From contig JAEPMY010000004.1 of NCBI GenBank assembly GCA_017643685.1, positions 1 to 64,000 on the forward strand: a stretch of 64,000 nt of DNA. The letters are read 5' to 3'. Source of the DNA: Sneathiella sp. Lineage in GTDB: Bacteria; Pseudomonadota; Alphaproteobacteria; Sneathiellales; Sneathiellaceae. Position 1 is the stretch's first letter. The number at the start of each line of letters is the position of its first letter. A program made the translations under genes and the position numbers. The notes beneath the pieces were generated by a model. The model saw only the letters and a program-made list of their open reading frames with translations. It did no database searches and was not told the DNA's origin. Of the stretch, positions 39,445-49,335 are shown piece after piece.

Positions 39445-39512
39445 TATTCCTCCCATTCGTGTTGAAACAACTTCTCGTCAATACAGCAATTCTTTATTAA
39501 TTTTTTGATAAT

Positions 39513-41132
39513 TTACAGGTTTTTCGCCCGCTCTCGAAGAACAAATTTCTGAACCTTACCCGTAGATGTTTTGGGGAGCTCATCAAAAACAACAGTCTTT
39601 GGGCATTTAAAATGCGCCATATTATCACGGCAAAAGGCAATGATATCGGCATCAGTTGCAGTAGCACCGTTCCGAAGAGTAACAAACGCGCAGGGTGTCT
39701 CCCCCCACTTATCATCTGGACGAGCAACAACCGCAGCCTCCAAAACAGCGGGATGCTTATAAAGAACACCTTCCACTTCAATCGTCGAGATATTCTCCCC
39801 GCCAGAAATGATGATGTCTTTTGACCGGTCCCGCAGTTCAAGATATCCATCTTCGTGGATCACCCCAAGGTCGCCTGTGTGGAACCAGCCGTCCTTAAGT
39901 GATTTTTCTGTTGTCGCTGGGTTCTTCAAGTACCCCTTCATCACCATGTTACCCCGCATCATCACCTCACCCATGGTGTTGCCATCACGCGTAACCGGCT
40001 TCATAGTTTCAGGATCCATCACATCAAGACCACCGAGTGCATGATAACGTACCCCTTGGCGCGCTTTCAAAGCGGCCCGATCCTCAACTGATTTCTCGTC
40101 CCATTCTGCCTGCCAATCACAATAAACCGCAGGACCATAGCATTCGGTCAGACCGTAAACATGTGTCACATCAAACCCAAGCTGATCCATCTCGGCAAGC
40201 ACCGCAGCTGGTGGTGGTGCCGCTGCAACCATCACCTTAATACCCGGATTTGCTTTCGCTTTATTTTCTGCCGTTGTGTTAATCAGCATGGACAGAACGA
40301 TTGGCGCCCCGCACATATGATCAACACTATATCGGCCCATCGCATCATAAATAGGATCTGCATCGACCTTCCGCAGGCATACGTGCGTCCCGCCGACAGC
40401 CGTAATCGTCCATGGGAAACACCAGCCGTTACAGTGGAACATTGGCAGTGTCCACAGATAGGTGGGATGCTTGCTCATCTGCCAAGTAAGCGTATTTCCA
40501 GATGCCGCGAGATAAGCACCGCGATGGTGATAGACAACCCCTTTGGGATCACCTGTCGTCCCAGATGTGTAATTAAGTGCGATAGCGTCCCACTCGTTTT
40601 CAGGGTTTCTCCACGCGTAATCAGGATCGCCCGTTTTCAGAAACGCTTCATAATCCATCTCACCGATAAGTTCACCACTTGTGGCACCCGGATCGTCAAT
40701 ATCAATGACAATGGGATCTACATTGGCAATTTTGACGGCATGCGCGATGACATCAGAATGCTCACGGTCTGTTAAAAGGAGCTTACATTCACCATGATCA
40801 AGAATGAAAGCAATTGTCTCTGCATCCAACCTGGTATTCAAAGCGTTCAATACAGCGCCGGTGACCGGCACCCCAAAATGCGCTTCCAACAATGCCGGAA
40901 TATTCGGAGCCATGACGGAGACAGTATCTCCTTTGCCAATGCCTCTTTTTTCAAGGGCACTCGCAAGACGCTTGGCCCGCTCAAAGAATTCTGAATAAGT
41001 ATAAGTCCATTCCCCATGGATCATTGCAACATGATCCGGATAGACGGCCGCAGAACGCGGAAGGAATGATAACGGAGTGAGCGCCTCAAAATTGGCCGGA
41101 ATTGCATCCAGTCCCAACTCATACTTATCCAT
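39513..41132 (-). CDS. acyl-CoA synthetase (AMP-binding, medium/long-chain type)
   Basis: 539 aa, NYTSGTTGDPKGVVYHHRGAYLAA, DRSKDIIISGGENISTIEVE. Confidence 0.92.
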   Translation of the reverse strand: MDKYELGLDAIPANFEALTPLSFLPRSAAVYPDHVAMIHGEWTYTYSEFFERAKRLASALEKRGIGKGDTVSVMAPNIPALLEAHFGVPVTGAVLNALNTRLDAETIAFILDHGECKLLLTDREHSDVIAHAVKIANVDPIVIDIDDPGATSGELIGEMDYEAFLKTGDPDYAWRNPENEWDAIALNYTSGTTGDPKGVVYHHRGAYLAASGNTLTWQMSKHPTYLWTLPMFHCNGWCFPWTITAVGGTHVCLRKVDADPIYDAMGRYSVDHMCGAPIVLSMLINTTAENKAKANPGIKVMVAAAPPPAAVLAEMDQLGFDVTHVYGLTECYGPAVYCDWQAEWDEKSVEDRAALKARQGVRYHALGGLDVMDPETMKPVTRDGNTMGEVMMRGNMVMKGYLKNPATTEKSLKDGWFHTGDLGVIHEDGYLELRDRSKDIIISGGENISTIEVEGVLYKHPAVLEAAVVARPDDKWGETPCAFVTLRNGATATDADIIAFCRDNMAHFKCPKTVVFDELPKTSTGKVQKFVLRERAKNL

Positions 41133-41165
41133 AATGTCCTCAATTAACCTAATTTTGTAAGAGAA

Positions 41166-41657
41166 TTACTCTTCTGCGCTACCTTCAAGATCCACCGGAA
41201 CGCCCGGAAGATGTTTCGACACCCGAATACCAAGAGATGTTTTCACATGCTCCACATTCGGGGCTGCTGTCAATTCGTGGGTCAGAAATTGCTGGTACGA
41301 ATCCCAGTCTTTCGCCACAACTTTCAGGATGAAATCACTGTCTCCTGCGAGCATGTAACATTCACGAACCATCGGCCATTCGCGGACTTTTTCCTCAAAA
41401 GCGTTAAGGTCTGGCTCAGCCTGACTATGCAGACCAACCATCGCAAAAACAGTTACCTTGAAACCAAGGCTTTCTGAGTTGAGTTGGGCATGATATCCCT
41501 CAATATACCCGGATTCTTCCAAAGCCCGAACCCGCCGCAGGCAAGGAGGAGCCGAAATTCCAGCATTTTTGGCCAGTTCCACATTAGTCGTGCGGCCATT
41601 TTCCTGCAGATCATGCAGGATGCGGCGATCAATATCGTCAAGTTTAACGCGCTGCAT
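41166..41657 (-). CDS. Lrp/AsnC family transcriptional regulator
   Basis: LDDIDRRILHDLQENGRTTNVELAKNAGISAPPCLRRVRALEESGYIEGYHA. Confidence 0.92.
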   Translation of the reverse strand: MQRVKLDDIDRRILHDLQENGRTTNVELAKNAGISAPPCLRRVRALEESGYIEGYHAQLNSESLGFKVTVFAMVGLHSQAEPDLNAFEEKVREWPMVRECYMLAGDSDFILKVVAKDWDSYQQFLTHELTAAPNVEHVKTSLGIRVSKHLPGVPVDLEGSAEE

Positions 41658-41792
41658 ACATTACCTCCAACAGTCACTTGCGCGCAATATTATTACAACG
41701 AAACGCTTAGGCCAAGAGGTTGCTTTGCATAATTTGTAAAATAATTACCTTGACCTTGCCTTTACGGGGTATTTAGTGCCAAAAACAGCCTC

Positions 41793-42791
41793 ATGAACAT
41801 CTCATCTTCTTCAAAATCGGAAAATGGCAATCATGATAGCCTCACCTGCTGGGTGGTTACAGATGGTAGCGCTGGCATGGAAAATCAGTGCATCGGCCTT
41901 GGCGAAGCGATGGGACTTACGCCCGTTATCAAACGGATCAAAACAAAAAAGCCGTGGAGATGGCTACCGCCACAACTCTGGCTCTCTCCCCTAGATAAAT
42001 TAAATGCAGAGGGCGATCCTTTAACCCCGCCCTGGCCAGATATATTGATCACTTGTGGACGTCAGGCCATCCCTATGAGCATGGCCATTCGCAAAGCTTC
42101 AAAAGGGGAAACTTTTACGGTTCATATTCAGACACCAAACGCCCATATTTCCAACTTTGATCTGATTGTCGTGCCAGAACACGACACATTGCGCGGGCCT
42201 AATGTGCTTGTTAGTCGTGGCTCTCTCACCCGGATAAACTATCAGAAACTGACAGAAGCAGTATCCGAGTTTAAACACAAACTGGGTAATTTACCATCAC
42301 CCATATTCACGGTTCTCATAGGTGGCCCGAACAAATGTTATAATGTAAATGCTGACACGATGAAGTCGCTATGTACACGCTTGGAAGCCTTACACGCCCA
42401 GCATGGCGGCCACTTTTTAGTTACGACATCTCGGCGAACTGGCAGAGAGAATGAAGCGATCTTAAAAGAGACGCTTTCCCGGCTGCCTCACACTCTGTGG
42501 GATGGCAACGGCCCCAATCCATACTTTGCTTATCTTGGAAAAGCAGACGCTATCATTGTAACAGCTGATTCGGTCAACATGGTCTGCGAAGCCGCAACGG
42601 CAGGCAAACCAGTTTTCGTCTTTGAACTGCCAGGCGGGAACCGCAAATTTAATTTCTTTCATAATGAAATGCGAAAGGCCGGTTACACCAAGCCATTCGA
42701 TGGTCAGCTAGAGTTTTGGACACCACCGCCCCTCGATGAGACAAACCGTATCGCAAAAAAAGTCACAGCTCTATGGAAACAGCCCAAATAG
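41793..42791 (+). CDS. mitochondrial fission ELM1-like family protein
   Basis: CWVVTDGSAGMENQCIGLGEAMGLTPVIKRIKTKKPWRWLPP; VTADSVNMVCEAATAGKPVFVFEL. Confidence 0.88.
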   Translation: MNISSSSKSENGNHDSLTCWVVTDGSAGMENQCIGLGEAMGLTPVIKRIKTKKPWRWLPPQLWLSPLDKLNAEGDPLTPPWPDILITCGRQAIPMSMAIRKASKGETFTVHIQTPNAHISNFDLIVVPEHDTLRGPNVLVSRGSLTRINYQKLTEAVSEFKHKLGNLPSPIFTVLIGGPNKCYNVNADTMKSLCTRLEALHAQHGGHFLVTTSRRTGRENEAILKETLSRLPHTLWDGNGPNPYFAYLGKADAIIVTADSVNMVCEAATAGKPVFVFELPGGNRKFNFFHNEMRKAGYTKPFDGQLEFWTPPPLDETNRIAKKVTALWKQPK

Positions 42792-42884
42792 CCACTCTGT
42801 TTCGCTGGGCTATTGCACTCATGGGCATGGCATATTAATTAACGAACTAACAGATCTATTCGCCAGCCCAGTTAGGAGCGAAAA

Positions 42885-43853
42885 ATGGCAGAAACATTTA
42901 AAACACCTACCCTGATCATTGGTTCTGGTCCTGCCGGATGTACGGCTGCCATTTACGCGGCGCGTGCGTCTTTAAAACCGATCATGGTTCATGGCATTCA
43001 GCCAGGTGGGCAGCTTACAATCACAACAGATGTTGAAAACTATCCTGGTTTTGCAGATCCTATTCAGGGCCCATGGCTTATGGAGCAGATGGAAGCACAG
43101 GCAAAGAATGTCGGCACTGAAATCCATCACGACGTTATCGTTGAACTTGATACATCCGTCCGACCATTTGTCGCAAAATCTGACGGCGGCAACACCTACA
43201 TTGCAGACACCGTAATCATTTCAACTGGTGCATCAGCAAAATGGCTCGGCCTTCCTGCGGAAGAGCAATATATGGGCTTTGGTGTGTCCGCTTGCGCAAC
43301 ATGTGATGGCTTCTTCTATCGCGGCAAAGAAGTCATGGTTGTCGGGGGCGGTAATACTGCGGTTGAAGAAGCGCTTTATCTGACCAACCACGCAGATAAA
43401 GTCACAATCATTCACCGCCGGGATAGCTTCCGCGCTGAAAAGATTCTGATCGATCGACTCAACAAAAATCCAAAAATTGAGGTGATCTGGAATACTGTTC
43501 TGGACGATATTGTCGGCGAGCAGCCTGCAGGTGTCACAGCGGCCCGTATTCGCAACGTAACCACAGACGACGTTCGTGATCTTCCGGTGCATGGCATCTT
43601 TATTGCCATTGGGCACAAACCAAATACCGACGTTTTCAAAGGTAAAATCGAGATGGATGAAGAGGGCTATATCACGACAGCCCCTGATTCCACCGCGACC
43701 AATATCCCTGGTGTTTATGCCTGCGGCGATGTCCAGGATAAAATTTACCGTCAAGCGGTAACAGCAGCAGGTACCGGCTGTATGGCTGCATTAGAAGCAG
43801 AACGCTTTATTGCTGAACATGAAGACGCAGCGGAAACTGTCGCCGCTGAGTAA
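42885..43853 (+). CDS. trxB: thioredoxin-disulfide reductase
   Basis: GSGPAGCTAAIYAARA; redox motif CATCDGFFYRG. Confidence 0.96.
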   Translation: MAETFKTPTLIIGSGPAGCTAAIYAARASLKPIMVHGIQPGGQLTITTDVENYPGFADPIQGPWLMEQMEAQAKNVGTEIHHDVIVELDTSVRPFVAKSDGGNTYIADTVIISTGASAKWLGLPAEEQYMGFGVSACATCDGFFYRGKEVMVVGGGNTAVEEALYLTNHADKVTIIHRRDSFRAEKILIDRLNKNPKIEVIWNTVLDDIVGEQPAGVTAARIRNVTTDDVRDLPVHGIFIAIGHKPNTDVFKGKIEMDEEGYITTAPDSTATNIPGVYACGDVQDKIYRQAVTAAGTGCMAALEAERFIAEHEDAAETVAAE

Positions 43854-43981
43854 CGTTTCCCATCCAAATTATCAGCGCCCTCTGGAAATTGCTGTCACAA
43901 ACGACTAACCTATGCGTTTATAGGGAGTTACAGAATAACAGAGGGCGCTAAAAAACGCCTGATCAAGGGAACAGGGACGGG

Positions 43982-44872
43982 ATGGATTGGGACAAATTGC
44001 GCATCTTCCATGCGGTCGCAGAAGCTGGCAGTTTTACACATGCTGGTGAAACTCTACATTTGAGTCAGTCTGCTGTAAGCAGGCAGATCAGTGCATTGGA
44101 AGAGAGCCTGAAGCTACCTCTTTTTCATCGACATGCACGTGGTCTACTGCTGACAGAGCAGGGGGAACTCCTGTACCGAACCGCGCATGAGATTTTTGCA
44201 AAGCTGGCCATGACAGAGGCCATGCTGGCCGATTCCAAAGAAAAGCCAACTGGCGAGATCAAAGTTACCTCAACTGTCGGGCTTGGCTCTAACTGGCTGA
44301 CCCCCCGGATCCGTGAATTTGTTGAATTATATCCAGATATCCGCGTTAATCTTATTCTGGCCGACCGGGAACTGGACCTCAGTATGCGGGAGGCAGATGT
44401 TGCTATTCGGCTCCGCCAACCTGTGCAGCCAGACCTGATTCAGCGAAAACTGGCAACCGTTCGGCACCACTTATACGCATCTGTTGAGTATGTCGAAAGA
44501 TATGGCGCACCTGCGTCACTTGAGGATCTACTGCAGCGGAATATTTTGATTTATGGTGACGAGGCACCCTCCAATATCGCCAATATCAACTGGATTATCG
44601 ATATCCTTAAAGAAATGGATCCGAACATTACCCCTGTTTTCAAGGTGAACAACGTCTACGGGTTGCTTCTTGCCATTCAAAGCGGACTTGGTATTGGAAG
44701 CCTCCCCGACTACATCACTGAGGGTCACAAGAATCTGGTGCGCGTCCTTCCAGAGGTGGAAGGGCCTGAGTTTGACACCTATTATGTCTATCCAGAAGAG
44801 CTCCGGAAATCTAAGCGTGTCACTATTTTTAGAGACTTTTTGATCCGAAAAGTGTCCGAGTCCAATTTTTAG
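43982..44872 (+). CDS. lsrB: LysR-family regulator of the LsrB/VtlR type
   Basis: MDWDKLRIFHAVAEAGSFTHAGETLHLSQSAVSRQISALEESLKLPLFHRHARGLLLTEQGELLYRTAHEI; sequence and trxB adjacency match the rhizobial LsrB/VtlR group. Confidence 0.82.
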   Translation: MDWDKLRIFHAVAEAGSFTHAGETLHLSQSAVSRQISALEESLKLPLFHRHARGLLLTEQGELLYRTAHEIFAKLAMTEAMLADSKEKPTGEIKVTSTVGLGSNWLTPRIREFVELYPDIRVNLILADRELDLSMREADVAIRLRQPVQPDLIQRKLATVRHHLYASVEYVERYGAPASLEDLLQRNILIYGDEAPSNIANINWIIDILKEMDPNITPVFKVNNVYGLLLAIQSGLGIGSLPDYITEGHKNLVRVLPEVEGPEFDTYYVYPEELRKSKRVTIFRDFLIRKVSESNF

Positions 44873-44923
44873 GCAACGTTTTTCATCATAATTTCATAAT
44901 GTTAGCTGAAATTGTATACAGCT

Positions 44924-44938
44924 ATGCATGAAGCGCAT
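44924..44938 (+). promoter_or_regulatory. LysR-type dyad upstream of sRNA A
   Basis: ATGC-ATGAAGC-GCAT (T-N11-A); centre 53 nt before candidate -10 TAAATA at 44984. Confidence 0.55.
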
Positions 44939-44993
44939 GCCCGCTTTGTCGATTTAATGCTACTACTCAATGTCATTTTTATCTAAATAACAA

Positions 44994-45157
44994 TTGTGCA
45001 AAGCAATAGACGCACAACTGGTTTTCCCAACAACCTCCCTTCTGTTGGTGAAATAGCTGTTTTGTTTCTCCCAGGCAAAACGGCCTTCATGTGAATAACA
45101 TGAAACTCCCTGTTAGTAGGCCAGCCTTCTCCCCCTCAAGGCTGGCCTTTACTTTTT
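44994..45157 (+). ncRNA. candidate AbcR-like sRNA A
   Basis: Hairpins TTGTGC/GCACAA; CCAACA-aCCTCCCttc-TGTTGG; GCTGTTTTG-tttCTCCCagg-CAAAACGGC; TTCATGT-GAATA-ACATGAA; CTCCCTGTTA 45106-45115; terminator GGCCAGCCTT-CTCCCCCTC-AAGGCTGGCC-TTTACTTTTT. 5' end inferred. Confidence 0.8.
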
Positions 45158-45237
45158 CCAGCTCTTTGAAAAACCTAGACTTGTTTGACGCACATCTATT
45201 CTTGCACTGCGTAATTTGCATGCTCTCGCCTTACGCT

Positions 45238-45252
45238 ATGCGTTAAGCGCAT
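45238..45252 (+). promoter_or_regulatory. LysR-type dyad upstream of sRNA B
   Basis: ATGCG-TTAAG-CGCAT (T-N11-A); GCTATGC[A/G]T[G/T]AAGCGCATG shared with the copy A element; 53 nt from candidate -10 TATATT 45298-45303. Confidence 0.6.
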
Positions 45253-45308
45253 GGGTGCACTGCAAAATATATGCTGGATAAAAGAAAGGCATTTGCCTAT
45301 ATTCCAAT

Positions 45309-45461
45309 CATCAACGCTGCACCGCAGCATTGATCGAATATCGACCCCCCTTATCGATATTCCGTTACTTGTTTTCCTCCCAGATACAAGTAACCGTATC
45401 ATCTTAGGATGATATACCTCCCTGTTAGACTTACCAGCCTCTTACGAGGCTGGTTTTTTTT
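45309..45461 (+). ncRNA. candidate AbcR-like sRNA B
   Basis: Hairpins ATCAAcGCTGC-ACC-GCAGCaTTGAT; GAATATCGA-CCCCCCTTA-TCGATATTC; GTTACTTGT-tttCCTCCCagat-ACAAGTAAC; TATCATC-TTAG-GATGATA; CCTCCCTGTT 45417-45426; terminator CCAGCCTC-TTAC-GAGGCTGG-T8. Confidence 0.85.
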
Positions 45462-45465
45462 GGCC

Positions 45466-45480
45466 ATGTTCAGGGCGCAT
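45466..45480 (+). promoter_or_regulatory. partial LysR-type dyad upstream of sRNA C
   Basis: ATGT-TCAGGGC-GCAT; 52 nt from candidate -10 TATCTG 45525-45530. Confidence 0.45.
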
Positions 45481-45535
45481 AGCAGATATTCCAGATTATG
45501 GGTTTAACAAAGATCGAGAGAGCATATCTGTAAGG

Positions 45536-45658
45536 TGTTCCGATGACCTCCCTATTTTATTGGAACAGCGGCCATGTTCCCTGTAAGGCCGCAGCCAACT
45601 TTGTTGGCAAACCTCCCTGTTAAACTTGCCGGCCTTTTAAAGGCCGGCGTTTTTTTTT
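45536..45658 (+). ncRNA. candidate AbcR-like sRNA C
   Basis: Hairpins TGTTCCGAT-gaCCTCCCtatttt-ATTGGAACA; GCGGCC-atgttCCCTGTaa-GGCCGC; GCCAAC-TTT-GTTGGC; CCTCCCTGTT 45612-45621; terminator GCCGGCC-TTTTAAA-GGCCGGC-G-T9. Confidence 0.85.
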
Positions 45659-46631
45659 ACATAAACAAACGCTCTCGCCCCAGATCTTTATATAGCGAAG
45701 CAACTTCTTCCTCATACCCATTATAGATTTGGGTCGGAATACGGTCTCCGGTCCGCAAATCTCGCTCTGTTGCCTGCGACCAGCGAGGATGACGCACCTC
45801 AGGGTTCACATTCGCCCAGAAACCATACTCTTTATCATTCAGTTTTTCCCAAAAACTGATCGGGCGTTCATCAGTAAAATGAAAACGGACAATAGATTTG
45901 ATCTGCTTGAAACCATATTTCCAAGGAACCGCAAGGCGCAAAGGCGCCCCATTTTGTTTTGGAAGAGGCTTCCCATACAACCCGGTCACAATGAAAGACA
46001 GGTCATGAGTTGCCTCTTCTATGGTGAGCCCTTCCCTGTACGGCCAGGGATACCAGAACTGTTTCTGACCTGGCGCAATGGAACTGTCCTGAAAGGTTTC
46101 CATGACAAGATACTTGGCGTTTGACTTTGGCTTCGCAAAAGCAACTAAGTCTTTTAACGCAAAGCCACTCCACGGCACCACCATTGACCATGCTTCGACA
46201 CAGCGATGACGGTAAATCCGCTCCTCCAACTGCATTTTGGAGAGAAGGTCATCTACATCGATATCCATCTCCTCCTCAACAAGGCCGTCAATTTTAACGC
46301 TCCATGGTCGAATTTTAAGTGCCTGAGCTGCTTCGGATATGCTTTTGTGAGAGCCAAACTCATAGAAGTTATTATAAGTCGTCGCTAGTTTTTCTGGCGT
46401 TAAAGGGCGTCCGCCTTCATACGCAGCGTTTCTTGCCACAGGATAAAGTGAGGCGGATGGATCTTCTGAGGCGGCAGCAAAGGCGGGATTTCCAAAACCT
46501 GCAAGCGCCGCCCCTGCAACACCGGCCAATCCCATTGCCTTCAAAATCTGTCGCCGATCTGTGTAAATCGCTTCTGGCGTGATAGCGTTTTCAGATAATT
46601 CCCAACGTTTCTTGAATTTGATCAGCATACT
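45657..46631 (-). CDS. msrP: protein-methionine-sulfoxide reductase catalytic subunit MsrP (YedY)
   Basis: Tat signal TDRRQILKAMGLAGVAGAALAG; IYRHRCVEAWSMVVPWSGFALKDLV molybdopterin fold. Confidence 0.92.
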   Translation of the reverse strand, partial: SMLIKFKKRWELSENAITPEAIYTDRRQILKAMGLAGVAGAALAGFGNPAFAAASEDPSASLYPVARNAAYEGGRPLTPEKLATTYNNFYEFGSHKSISEAAQALKIRPWSVKIDGLVEEEMDIDVDDLLSKMQLEERIYRHRCVEAWSMVVPWSGFALKDLVAFAKPKSNAKYLVMETFQDSSIAPGQKQFWYPWPYREGLTIEEATHDLSFIVTGLYGKPLPKQNGAPLRLAVPWKYGFKQIKSIVRFHFTDERPISFWEKLNDKEYGFWANVNPEVRHPRWSQATERDLRTGDRIPTQIYNGYEEEVASLYKDLGRERLFM

Positions 46632-46693
46632 TCTTTCCCGCTTTTGCAAAAAACTCCATTTTGAGAATGGAACGGCAGACAGATCAACTCAAG

Positions 46694-47797
46694 TCAAGTC
46701 TCCGTGAGGCTTACCAGGTGCGGCAATGTTACGCTTTCATCTGTTACGAAATCTCCGAAACTGACACCAACCATTTCAGGAATAAGAACAACCTCACCAG
46801 CTTCACCAGAATGAGCCGTTACAATTTCTGCACCCGAGAACTTATACATTTGCTCGCAACCACCTTGCCGAAGCGTCATACCTGCTTCCATCTCTCCCGA
46901 CCATATACGCAAGGCCTGCATTCGCAGATCCCCAAGAACACACCCTGTCGCCAACACTTGTGACACGCAGGCATTTGCGGGGGCTAAGATATGACGCTGC
47001 CTGATCGTGCCTTCGTTTTCCGGAACTTCATGGCGTAAAGCCTTTAAAAGCCGCCTAAGGCCAAATTTCTTCTCAGCGACGCCTAAAAATACCGGGACTA
47101 GCTTGCCCCTTACGACATCTTTTTTCAAAAGCGTAAATACAGCGTCATTCACAGGCATGACGTCATCCATGATATCTTCCATCAATGCGTCATCGTAATC
47201 TGCTAGAACTTCGAGAAGGGCTATTCGCATAATCCCTTTCTGCTCTGCTGCCTCGGGCGGCAATTCAATAACCTCGGTTGCCTCGCCTTCTTGATAGAGA
47301 AATGCCCTTTCAGAGGCTAGATCCACATACCCAGTGATCTCCTCTTTTTCAAGAATTGGTATTTGCCTCAATAGCAAATCCCGAAGAGAAGCCTCCTCCA
47401 ACCGACGAAATAGGTCGTGAACGCTACCGCCTAGCTGGTCAATTTTATCAACAAATAAAAAGGTCGGAATTTGAAGTTGCGCAAGAAGCTTCAAATATGG
47501 CTCTACCTGATCAACATCTCCAAGATCGGGGTCACAAAGGACAATTGCGCCGTCCACACCAGAGATCACCGAGGATAAAGTCGATAACTCTACGTCAATG
47601 CCGCCGTAATCGAGGATACAAAAATCCTCCTCCATAAATGGAATGTTTGAAACTTGAATGCCGTGCGTTGCGGACAGGCACTCAACCTCTCCAACACCAC
47701 ATACATATTGCATTGACCGCAAAAGCATATTTGTACTGGAACGATCCCGGCCCAGTAAAGCTACACTTCGCGCCCCCCTTTGACGCACCGAAGACAT
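46694..47797 (-). CDS. truncated EF-G-like protein with degenerate GTPase motifs
   Basis: 367 aa covering EF-G-like G domain and domain II only; P-loop position reads GRDRSSTN, DTPGH position reads DYGGID, NKxD-like VDKID kept. Confidence 0.75.
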   Translation of the reverse strand: MSSVRQRGARSVALLGRDRSSTNMLLRSMQYVCGVGEVECLSATHGIQVSNIPFMEEDFCILDYGGIDVELSTLSSVISGVDGAIVLCDPDLGDVDQVEPYLKLLAQLQIPTFLFVDKIDQLGGSVHDLFRRLEEASLRDLLLRQIPILEKEEITGYVDLASERAFLYQEGEATEVIELPPEAAEQKGIMRIALLEVLADYDDALMEDIMDDVMPVNDAVFTLLKKDVVRGKLVPVFLGVAEKKFGLRRLLKALRHEVPENEGTIRQRHILAPANACVSQVLATGCVLGDLRMQALRIWSGEMEAGMTLRQGGCEQMYKFSGAEIVTAHSGEAGEVVLIPEMVGVSFGDFVTDESVTLPHLVSLTET

Positions 47798-47936
47798 CCA
47801 ACACCTCCCACATTGTTGTTGTCTTTTTCCTACATGGTTTCCTCTTGCGCCAAAGATAGCAAGTAAAAACTACGCCACATGATGTAATTCCGCTAACCTT
47901 AAACACACCTTTTTGGATAAGCAGATGGTATAGCGC

Positions 47937-47969
47937 ATAAAAAAAGCGGCTGATAATCAGCCGCTTTTT
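47937..47969. terminator. bidirectional terminator
   Basis: AAAAAAAGCGGCTGA-TAA-TCAGCCGCTTTTTC. Confidence 0.85.
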
Positions 47970-47987
47970 CTTAGGAATTACTGTGAC

Positions 47988-49250
<1,263 letters not shown>

Positions 49251-49335
49251 CTACGCCTCTCTTATCCCTGTTTCAATAGGAGACCTGTAAATTTGCCTAA
49301 AAACTGCCTATTCGTTGGGAAATAGCAACAATCGG

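Noticed and set aside
45196-45402. 68-aa minus strand ORF inside the sRNA array
   Set aside because: Spans sRNA B hairpins in antisense, no RBS or domain; explained better by the RNA structures.
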